From JAQBZY01 sp038117205 (GTDB lineage Bacteria; Pseudomonadota; Alphaproteobacteria; Rhodospirillales; Casp-alpha2), in the NCBI GenBank assembly GCA_038117205.1, contig JAYOFL010000035.1, positions 1 through 38,326 on the forward strand: DNA of 38,326 nucleotides. Reading direction: 5' to 3'. The position numbers and the translations under genes were made by a program. Shown here in pieces: positions 24,901-33,307 of the stretch (position 1 is its first letter; every line of letters starts with the position of its first letter). The notes under the pieces are model-generated. The model did no database searches and was not told where the DNA came from. It saw nothing but the letters and a program-made list of their open reading frames with translations.

Positions 24901-25228
24901 CTTCCGGCGTATTCGGTGAATAGATGCGCCGGAGGGTCGCCTCGAAATTCGCGCGGTCGGCCCGGTCGAAGGCGCCGAAGGTGGCGTTGAATTCGACGAC
25001 GGCCCGGGCCACGTCGCCGCTTTAGGCGATCAGCGTCAGGTCCTCGCGGATGATGTTGAAATAGCGCTTGAGCGCGTATTGCCGGGCGTCGCGGACGGTC
25101 GCGAGCTCGTTTTCGAACCCGTCGCGGATGTCGTGCGCCGCCTGTTGGTGCGCGACGTAGCCGACGCCAACGGCCGCCGCCAACGCACAGCCGACAATGA
25201 TGAGCGGCAACCGGACCGAAATCCGCAT
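21977..25228 (-). pseudogene. Class III adenylate cyclase with sensor, HAMP and PAS domains, interrupted by in-frame TAA
   Basis: Read as one frame this is a 1083-codon membrane receptor cyclase making cAMP. In order: a first membrane segment near residues 8-25, an extracytoplasmic sensor region to about 330, a second membrane segment (VGLVAGALVIAIGFAAA), HAMP, three PAS domains, and a cyclase domain from about 840. The cyclase has metal Asp residues in FSDIKDF and GDAMLMFFGD, Lys in DKYVGD and Asp in MDYTIIGGEVN (adenine-selecting), and transition-state Asn/Arg in VNLAARLE, so the catalytic set is complete. Codon 69 (25024-25022) is TAA in the same frame (REDLTLIA-stop-SGDVARAVV). ATG 25228 has AGGGGG before it. 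A GTG 9 bases after the stop could restart translation but would lose the first membrane segment. It may be a recent pseudogene, a readthrough case or a sequence error. Confidence 0.85.
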
Positions 25229-25243
25229 ACCGACACCCCCTAA

Positions 25244-25270
25244 CATACCAGCACCCCGAGATATGGTATG
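25244..25270. promoter_or_regulatory. Inverted repeat between divergent cyclase and DAHP synthase genes
   Basis: CATACCA and TGGTATG form a perfect 7-bp inverted repeat with a 13-base spacer, 16 bases upstream of the cyclase start on its strand. The position suits an operator or a short leader hairpin; the regulator is unknown. Confidence 0.4.
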
Positions 25271-25433
25271 GCGCAACGTTATCGCGAACAAGCGCGGCAA
25301 TCGCGGCCGCCCGGATGGCCGCCCGAATGGCTTTCCGGGGCCGGCCGGCGGGCTTTTTCCTGGATAAACGGCGGTGGCGCGCGTATATCCAGGAACCTAT
25401 TTATCTTGGGCAGAGCAATAAATGAGGTCCGCC
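25268..25433 (+). promoter_or_regulatory. Leader region of DAHP synthase with terminator-like hairpin and Trp-containing reading frame
   Basis: GCCCG (25321-25325) and CGGGC (25349-25353) can pair around a GC-rich inner hairpin and are followed by T5 (25354-25358), resembling an intrinsic terminator upstream of the gene. A small frame starting at ATG 25268 crosses it with Trp codons at 25316, 25328 and 25361. This is the layout of an attenuator, but the Trp codons are not adjacent and no ribosome-binding site is obvious. Confidence 0.3.
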
Positions 25434-26813
25434 ATGGCCGAAAAGTGGGCGCCGGATAGCTGGCATCGGAAACCTATTCAACAGGTGCCGACGTATCCGG
25501 ACGAGAAGAAGCTGGAAAACGTCCTGGAGACGCTCCGCAATTATCCGCCGTTGGTGTTCGCCGGCGAAGCGCGCAATCTGCGCAAGTCCCTGGGCGAAGT
25601 CGCCATGGGCAAGGCGTTCACGCTGATGGGCGGCGACTGCGCCGAAAGCTTCGCCGAGTTCCACCCGAACAACATCCGCGACACCTTCCGGGTGTTGTTG
25701 CAGATGGCCGTCGTGTTGACCTTCGGCGCCGCCATGCCGGTCATCAAGGTCGGCCGCCTGGCCGGCCAGTTCGCCAAGCCCCGCTCGGCCCCGACCGAAA
25801 CCATCGACGGCGTGACGCTGGACAGTTACCGCGGCGACATGGTCAACGGCATGGAATTCACCGCCGAACAGCGCGTCCCCGATCCGGACCGCCTGCTCCG
25901 CGTCTACAACCAGTCGGCGGCGACGCTGAATCTGCTCCGCGCCTTCGCGCAGGGCGGTTACGCCGATCTGCACAAGGTGCACCAGTGGACACTCGGCTTC
26001 GTGTCCGACAGCCCGGCGGGCGAGCGCTACCGCGACCTCGCCGACCGGCTCGACGAAACGCTGGCGTTCATGGCGGCCTGCGGGCTGACGTCGGAAACGA
26101 CGCCGCAGATCCGCGAGACCGATTTCTACACCGCGCACGAGGCGTTGCTGCTGCCCTACGAGGAAGCGATGACGCGCGTCGATTCCACGAGCGGCGACTG
26201 GTACGACACGTCGGCGCATTTCCTTTGGATCGGCGACCGCACGCGGCAGCTGGATCACGCGCACGTCGAATTCATGCGCGGCATCCACAACCCGATCGGC
26301 ATGAAGACCGGCCCGTCCACCGATCCGGACGAGCTGATCCGCATCATCGACGCGCTCAACCCGAAGAACCAGCCGGGCCGCCTGACGCTGATCTCGCGCA
26401 TGGGCGCCGACAAGGTTCACGAAATGCTGCCGAAGCTGGTGCGCCGCGTCCGCGACGAAGGCCGGCACGTGGCCTGGGTCTGCGATCCGATGCACGGCAA
26501 CACGATCAAGAGCTCGACCGGCTACAAGACGCGGCCGTTCGACAGCATCCTCGCCGAGGTTCGCGGATTTTTTGAGGTGCACCGGGCGGCGGGAACACAT
26601 GCCGGCGGCGTGCATTTCGAGATGACCGGCCAGAACGTCACCGAATGCACCGGTGGCGCGGTCGCGATCACGGACGCCGATCTTTCGGACCGCTATCACA
26701 CGCACTGCGATCCGCGCCTGAACGCGCAGCAGGCCCTGGAACTGGCGTTCCTGTTGGCGGAAATGCTGAAGGAAGGCCGGATGGCGGCGCAGCAGGAGCG
26801 GGCCGCGTCGTAA
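25434..26813 (+). CDS. 3-deoxy-7-phosphoheptulonate (DAHP) synthase, class II
   Basis: This 459-residue enzyme condenses phosphoenolpyruvate with erythrose-4-phosphate, the first step to aromatic amino acids. It is the class II (plant/actinobacterial) type: SWHRKPIQQVPTYPD at the start, MGGDCAESF near residue 63, KVGRLAGQFAKPRS near 105, HQWTLGF near 184, CDPMHGNTIKSSTGYKTR near 350, and GVHFEMTGQNVTECTGG near 395. The metal-binding Cys (GGDCAE) and His are present. Two in-frame ATGs occur at 25422 and 25434; the second is chosen because TGAGGT sits at the right spacing before it and the protein then begins like its family. pncB follows after 29 bases on the same strand. A possible leader with a terminator-like hairpin lies upstream. 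Confidence 0.95.
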   Translation: MAEKWAPDSWHRKPIQQVPTYPDEKKLENVLETLRNYPPLVFAGEARNLRKSLGEVAMGKAFTLMGGDCAESFAEFHPNNIRDTFRVLLQMAVVLTFGAAMPVIKVGRLAGQFAKPRSAPTETIDGVTLDSYRGDMVNGMEFTAEQRVPDPDRLLRVYNQSAATLNLLRAFAQGGYADLHKVHQWTLGFVSDSPAGERYRDLADRLDETLAFMAACGLTSETTPQIRETDFYTAHEALLLPYEEAMTRVDSTSGDWYDTSAHFLWIGDRTRQLDHAHVEFMRGIHNPIGMKTGPSTDPDELIRIIDALNPKNQPGRLTLISRMGADKVHEMLPKLVRRVRDEGRHVAWVCDPMHGNTIKSSTGYKTRPFDSILAEVRGFFEVHRAAGTHAGGVHFEMTGQNVTECTGGAVAITDADLSDRYHTHCDPRLNAQQALELAFLLAEMLKEGRMAAQQERAAS

Positions 26814-26842
26814 GTCCGCGGCCGCGTCTCGGGAGGGACGCC

Positions 26843-28057
26843 ATGGCTTCCGATCAGGACAGCAAGGACGCGAAGACCGCGGCGCAGCCGGCGCCGAGGC
26901 TCGTCTCGGCGGCGGCGGGACCGGCCGCCGTCGACGTGTCGCGCTGGACCGATCACTACTTCGACCGCACCAAGCAGATCGTCGGACGGCATGGCGACCG
27001 CACCGTCACCTATGCGCTCTTCATGCGCCGACCGGTGGTGTTCGCGCCGCGCCTGATGCTGAACTGGCTGAAGCGGATCGCCGACGAACGCGGCGTCGCC
27101 TTCGACATCACCCTCAACTACAAGGAGGGCGACTGGGTCGGCGCCGGCGAGCCGTTGATGTACATCACCGGCTCATTCTTTCACCTCGTCGATCTCGAGA
27201 CGCTCTATCTGCAGAAACTCGGCTCCGCCTGCGTCGCCGCCAACAACGCCTTCGCCATGTGCGTGGAGTTGCCGAAGGTCGGCTTCCTCGCCATGGACGC
27301 CCGGCACGCCGCCGGCATGGAAATGGCGGAGCTGATGGCCTACGCGGCGTCCGTCGGCTCGAAGGCGGCGCAGGATCAGGTCGGCGCGATCGGCTTCGTC
27401 GGCAACGCCACCGAGGCGACGGCGCACTACTTCGGCCAGACGCACGGCAAGGGCACCATGCCGCACGCCCTGATCGGCTACGCCGGCTCGACCCTGAAGG
27501 CGGCGGAGATGTACGTCGACACCTTCCCCGATCAGCCGCTGACGGCGTTGGTCGACTATTACGGCCAGGAAATCACCGACGCGCTGACGGTCTGCCGCCG
27601 CTTCCCGGCGATGGCGTCCGAGGGCCGCGTCAGCATCCGCCTGGACACGCACGGCGGCCGCTTCGTCGAAGGCCTGGACCCGCAGGAATCATATGCCGTC
27701 CTGGAACGGCACGCGCCCGGCGCCATCCGCCGCTACCGCAACGACGCGGAACTCCGGTATCTCACCGGCACCGGCGTGTCGGCGGCGGCGATCTTCCTGC
27801 TCAGGGAAAATCTCGACCGCAACGGCTTCGACAACGTGAAGATCGTCGTCTCGTCCGGCTTCGACGTCGAGAAGTGCAAGGTCATGGCAGACGCGAACGC
27901 GCCGATCGACATGATCGGCACCGGCTCGTTCCTGCCGAACAAGTGGACGGAAACCTACGCCACCGCCGACATCGTCGCCTACGACGGCGAGCCGTCGGTG
28001 AAGATCGGCCGCGAATTCCTGCTTCGCCGCCGCGACGACGGCCCAATCAACCGGTAA
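26843..28057 (+). CDS. pncB: Nicotinate phosphoribosyltransferase
   Basis: This 404-residue cytosolic enzyme joins nicotinate to PRPP in the Preiss-Handler route to NAD. Features are RWTDHYFDRTKQIV near residue 35, LYLQKLGSACVAANN near 120, a central GFVGNATEATAHYFG region, PQ-free linker ALIGYAGSTLKAAEMYVDTFPDQPLTALVDYYG written here in parts near 215-240, the phosphate-binding RLDTHGGRFVEG near 265, and IGTGSFLPNKW near 360. The N-terminal 30 residues are Ala/Lys-rich and probably flexible. GGGAGGGA precedes ATG 26843. It sits 29 bases after the DAHP synthase gene and overlaps the convergent gene by 11 bases at its 3' end. nadE, the last enzyme of the same pathway, lies about 1.1 kb downstream, which supports the call. 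Confidence 0.85.
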   Translation: MASDQDSKDAKTAAQPAPRLVSAAAGPAAVDVSRWTDHYFDRTKQIVGRHGDRTVTYALFMRRPVVFAPRLMLNWLKRIADERGVAFDITLNYKEGDWVGAGEPLMYITGSFFHLVDLETLYLQKLGSACVAANNAFAMCVELPKVGFLAMDARHAAGMEMAELMAYAASVGSKAAQDQVGAIGFVGNATEATAHYFGQTHGKGTMPHALIGYAGSTLKAAEMYVDTFPDQPLTALVDYYGQEITDALTVCRRFPAMASEGRVSIRLDTHGGRFVEGLDPQESYAVLERHAPGAIRRYRNDAELRYLTGTGVSAAAIFLLRENLDRNGFDNVKIVVSSGFDVEKCKVMADANAPIDMIGTGSFLPNKWTETYATADIVAYDGEPSVKIGREFLLRRRDDGPINR

Positions 28058-29036
28058 TCAGACGTTTCAGAGTCTTGAGGGCGGAAGCCACGGTCTCGGC
28101 GCCGTGCCGCTTGGCGAGCCGCTCGCGGCCCTTGTCCGACGACAGCAGCTTGCGGACGTCGCCGAGCAACGCGTCTAGGAAGCGCCGGAAGGCGGGCTCG
28201 GTCAATTCCCACTGCGCCAGCTCCGAGCTGGCGCCGTCGCCCGGCGCTGCCAGATTGGAATTGACCAGGGTGATGAACCAATTGGAGCGGCGGTCGTAAT
28301 CGCTGAATTGGGCGGCGATGACCAGTTGCGCGTCGATGCGGACGCTCAGCACGTCCTTCTCGCCGTAGAATTCGTCCCAATCGAAATCGTTCCGGTCGCC
28401 CTTCACGCGGTCGAGGACGGTCTTGCAGCGCGTGCGGTAGTTCGCCACCAGATCGGGGCCGAGGATCATGCCGAGCGCCATGAAGAAGCCGGGCAGCATG
28501 CGCCGCGTCACGGTCTTCCGGCTCGGCTTCTCCTTGAAGAGGTGCGAGAAGTTCTTCACCACGAGACGATAGAACGGGTCGTTCCGCTCGACGTTCCATT
28601 GCAGCCGTTCGCGGGCGGAGGCGAAGGATTCGAGCGCCTTCTCCATTTCGCTTTCCATCGCCTTCGCCTGCTCGGCGAAGCTCGCCTGCATGGCGTCGAT
28701 GTCGGCGAGCGACAGCATGCCGCCCTTGGCCGCCGCCGCGTCCCGCATCTGCGTCATGAACGAGGTGACCGCGTTCCGCGCCACCGCCCGGCTCTGGTCC
28801 TTGGCGTTGGCGGGGGAGCGCGGCCGCACGGGCGCGCTCGGCGCGGCGGGAGCGGCGGCCGCAGCGGGAGCAGTCGTCGGAGCGGCCGGCGCGGTGGGTT
28901 GGCCCTGCGCCGTTGTCCCGCCTCTCTCCACGATCGGATTGCCGGATCGGTCGAAACGGATGATATCGGCACGCCCAGCCGCCGGCTTCTTATCGCCGTA
29001 CATCATCACTTCGGTATCTTTGGGCATCTTCACCAT
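28047..29036 (-). CDS. Uncharacterised protein with Pro/Ala linker and coiled-coil segment
   Basis: I do not recognise this 329-residue protein. Residues 1-45 are a polar N terminus. Residues 45-75 are a low-complexity Ala/Pro stretch, residues 80-150 are helical and charged (MESEMEKALESFASARERLQ) and probably coiled coil. The rest looks globular, with RRMLPGFFMALGMILGPDLVANYRTRC and DFDWDEFYGEKD as its most distinctive parts. There is no signal peptide or clear membrane span. The start could be ATG 29036, 29027 or a further upstream codon at 29057; 29036 is a compromise without a strong ribosome-binding site. It lies on the opposite strand between pncB and nadE and overlaps pncB by 11 bases, so there is no operon clue to function. 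Confidence 0.72.
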   Translation of the reverse strand: MVKMPKDTEVMMYGDKKPAAGRADIIRFDRSGNPIVERGGTTAQGQPTAPAAPTTAPAAAAAPAAPSAPVRPRSPANAKDQSRAVARNAVTSFMTQMRDAAAAKGGMLSLADIDAMQASFAEQAKAMESEMEKALESFASARERLQWNVERNDPFYRLVVKNFSHLFKEKPSRKTVTRRMLPGFFMALGMILGPDLVANYRTRCKTVLDRVKGDRNDFDWDEFYGEKDVLSVRIDAQLVIAAQFSDYDRRSNWFITLVNSNLAAPGDGASSELAQWELTEPAFRRFLDALLGDVRKLLSSDKGRERLAKRHGAETVASALKTLKRLITG

Positions 29037-29169
29037 GGGGCCCGACAATAAGGCCAACCGCTGCCGGTTTCCAGAGCTTAGCGGCGATTTCCGGCGCGCC
29101 CGCGCCCCGGTTCATTGACAGGGCCGGGGCCCGGCGCATACGGTCCGCCGACAACGCAACGGAACCGTC

Positions 29170-30842
29170 ATGACAGATCGTCTGAGCATCGCGCTGGCGC
29201 AATTGAACCCGACCGTCGGCGACGTCGCCGGCAATGCCGAGCGCGTCTTCGCCGCCGCCGAGGCCGCCGGCCGGCAGGGCGCCGATCTGGTCGTCACGAC
29301 GGAATTGGCGATTTCCGGCTATCCGCCGGAAGATCTTGTCCTGAAGCGCGTTTTCCAAGACCGGATCGAGGCCGTCGTCGGCCGGCTCGCCCACCGGCTG
29401 CAATCGGCCGGCTCCCCGGCGGTCCTGCTCGGCACGCCGTGGCGGGTCGACGGCGAGCTGCACAACGCGGTTCTTCTGTTGCAGGAGGGCGCCGTCAAGC
29501 ACGTCCGCATCAAGCACGAACTGCCGAACTACGGCGTCTTCGACGAGAAGCGCGTGTTCGAGGCCGGGCCGCTACCGGGGCCGATCCCGTTCATGGGCGT
29601 GCGGCTCGGCGTCATGATCTGCGAGGACCTGTGGTTCCCGGACGTCACCGAATGCCTGGAGGAATCCGGCGCGGAAATGCTGATCGTTCTCAACGGCTCG
29701 CCGTTCGAGGTCGACAAGATCGACGTGCGGCTCAACATCGCCATCTCACGTGTGACGGAATCGGGCCTGCCGGTCCTCTACGTCAATCAGGTCGGCGGCC
29801 AGGACGAGCTTGCCTTCGACGGCGGTTCGTTCGTCGTCGACACGGACTACAAGATGAAGATGCGCGCCCCCTTCTGGCGGGAAGACCTGACGCTCACGGA
29901 ATGGCGGCGCGGCAACGACGGCTGGCACTGCGCGGAGGGCGCCGTGCAGCCGAGTTTGAGCACGCCCGAGAACGTCTACGCGGCGATGACGCTGGGGCTC
30001 CGCGACTACGTCGGCAAGAACGGTTTTCCGGGCGTCGTCATCGGGCTGTCGGGCGGTATCGACAGTGCCTTGTCGGCGGCCGTCGCGGTGGACGCGCTCG
30101 GCCCGGACCGGGTGATGGCGGTGATGATGCCGTCGCCCTATACGTCACGCGAAAGCCTTGAGGACGCAGAAGCCGTCGCCAAGTCGCTCGGCATCCGCCT
30201 GGAAAGCATCGACATCGGCCCGGCCATGGCCGCCTTCGACGGCATGCTGGCCGGCGTGTTCGAGGGGCGCCAGAAGGACATCACGGAAGAGAACATCCAG
30301 GCGCGGAGCCGCGGCCTACTGTTGATGGCGATTTCCAACAAGCTCGGCCACATGGTGCTGACCACCGGCAACAAGTCGGAGATGTCGGTCGGCTACGCGA
30401 CGCTCTACGGCGACATGTGCGGCGGCTACTCGGTCCTGAAGGACGTCTACAAGACGACCGTCTTCAAGGTCTCGCATTGGCGCAACGCGCACCGGCCGGA
30501 AGGCGCGCTCGGCCCCGCCGGCGCCGTCATGCCGGAACGCGTGATCGTGAAGCCGCCGTCGGCGGAGTTGCGGCCCGACCAGAAGGACGAGGACTCGCTG
30601 CCGCCCTACGAGGTGCTGGACGGCATCCTGCAGGGTCTCGTCGAGGAAGAACTGTCCTTGGACGAAGTGGTGGCGCGCGGCTTCGACGCGGCGATCGTCA
30701 AACGGGTCTGGCGCATGCTGGACCGGGCCGAGTACAAGCGCCGCCAGGCCCCGCCGGGGGTCAAGATTTCCGGGCGCGCCTTCGGACGCGACCGCCGCTA
30801 TCCGATCACCAACGGCTTCACCGACCAGTTGGACGCCAAGCC

Positions 30843-30846
<4 letters not shown>
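29170..30846 (+). CDS. nadE: Glutamine-dependent NAD+ synthase
   Basis: This 558-residue enzyme amidates nicotinate adenine dinucleotide to NAD+ using glutamine. The N-terminal nitrilase-like amidase domain has its Glu-Lys-Cys triad in TTELAISGYPPE (near residue 44), IKHELPNYGVFDE (near 115) and GVMICEDLWFP (near 150). The C-terminal synthetase domain has the ATP-binding GLSGGIDSALSAAV near residue 293 and TGNKSEMSVGYATLYGDMCGG near 400. The ending PPGVKISGRAFGRDRRYPITNG is typical of the bacterial two-domain form, and the length fits it. The stop codon overlaps the GTG start of cysS by 4 bases (GTGA), so cysS is translationally coupled. With pncB nearby the region can take nicotinate towards NAD; nadD is not in the window. 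Confidence 0.96.
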
Positions 30847-32276
<1,430 letters not shown>

Positions 32277-32277
32277 T

Positions 32278-32877
32278 CTAGCCGAAGGCGCGGTAGCGGC
32301 GGACGATTTCCGCCTCGTCCATGTCCGCCTCGACCTCCCGAAACTTTTCCGCCATCGCCTTGGTGCGGACCGGACCTGACCAAGCGTCGCCCGACGGCGG
32401 CAGCGGCCGGTCGTCGGTCGCGAAGTGCGGCGCCAGTTCCTCGAACAACGCCAGCATCGTTTTGTAGGCGAGGATTTCCACGTCCATGAACTTGGCGTCC
32501 TGCGGCACCGGGAAGCGCCGGACGGCGACAATCCGGCCGCTGTCGACGGCGGGCGACATCTCGTGAACGGTGACGCCGAACTCTCGGACACCTTCATAGA
32601 CCGCGAAGCAGGCGACCTGACTGCCCGGGTATTCGGGCGGACCGGGATGGAAGTTGTAGGCCGGCCCGCCGAGGCCCTCGAGAACGTCCGCCGGCACGAT
32701 GACGTCGGTGCAGAACGCGATCAGGCGGCGGCCGGATTTGGCTTCTGCCGTGGCTTCGCGAAGTGCGGCGAGGTCCGGACACCCGACGACGGGCAACCCC
32801 GGGGAATGCCTGTCCAGCACCGCCGCCATATGGATCGATTCAAGCTCGCCGCTGAGAAGCAGAATTTCGCTCGGCAT
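32278..32877 (-). CDS. Formyltransferase-fold protein (short, orphan)
   Basis: This 199-residue protein resembles the catalytic domain of folate-dependent formyltransferases (Fmt/PurN/ArnA-type). It has the N-x-H-P-G motif in YNFHPGPPEYPG near residue 75 and VTVHEMSPAVDSGRIVAVRRF near 103-122, where VDSG carries the presumed catalytic Asp. It lacks the C-terminal tRNA-binding domain of Fmt, and the N terminus (EILLLSGELESIHM) differs from PurN. The substrate is therefore unlikely to be Met-tRNA; a sugar-nucleotide amine or another small amine is possible. AGGG lies about 10 bases before the ATG. It ends 2 bases from the convergent cysS and is divergent from the signalling gene at 33308, so it stands alone. 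Confidence 0.78.
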   Translation of the reverse strand: MPSEILLLSGELESIHMAAVLDRHSPGLPVVGCPDLAALREATAEAKSGRRLIAFCTDVIVPADVLEGLGGPAYNFHPGPPEYPGSQVACFAVYEGVREFGVTVHEMSPAVDSGRIVAVRRFPVPQDAKFMDVEILAYKTMLALFEELAPHFATDDRPLPPSGDAWSGPVRTKAMAEKFREVEADMDEAEIVRRYRAFG

Positions 32878-33307
32878 CCGTGAAACCCTAGCATGCGGCC
32901 GCGTAAGAGGGTAGTCTTAGGCCGGAGTGTGACGAGCCTACCGCGGATCGAAACCACGGAGGTTGCGGCGACGAGTGGACAAGGCCGAATGGCCGTCCGG
33001 TGTCGCTCTTGAGGAATAGACGGCAGGCGATCGGTATGACCGCCGAAAGCCGTTGTTGGTTAAGGCGTTCGTATGCCAGAGTTGTTTTTCTGGTGTACGT
33101 CAATGCGTTAGGGGCGACCATGAGAGCGATTACGGCACAGGCTCGATCCGATACCGTCGATTCAGTTTGCCTCCGCGATTTTCATGGAGACTTGCCGGCA
33201 CGGCTTCACGCGGCGGGACGAACCGCCGTGGGGAGATCCATGGGAATCGCGAGACGAGGGCACTAGGCGCGTAAATTCCGCCTAACCCCGTCGGCAATCT
33301 GGGAAGC
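32878..33307. other. 430-base divergent intergenic region
   Basis: No convincing gene was found; short open frames here have Arg-rich, family-free translations. The region is less GC-rich around 33050-33120 and contains inverted repeats CCAGA/TCTGG (33076-33080/33089-33093) and CGGCGG/CCGCCG (33211-33216/33223-33228). It must carry the promoters of the two divergent genes, but no clear -35/-10 pair can be named. It does not fit the c-di-GMP riboswitch consensus as I know it. Confidence 0.5.

Noticed and set aside
32878..33307. Small genes (for example an 88-codon frame from 33000) or a c-di-GMP riboswitch
   Set aside because: Translations are Arg-rich without family features, and the conserved riboswitch core was not found.
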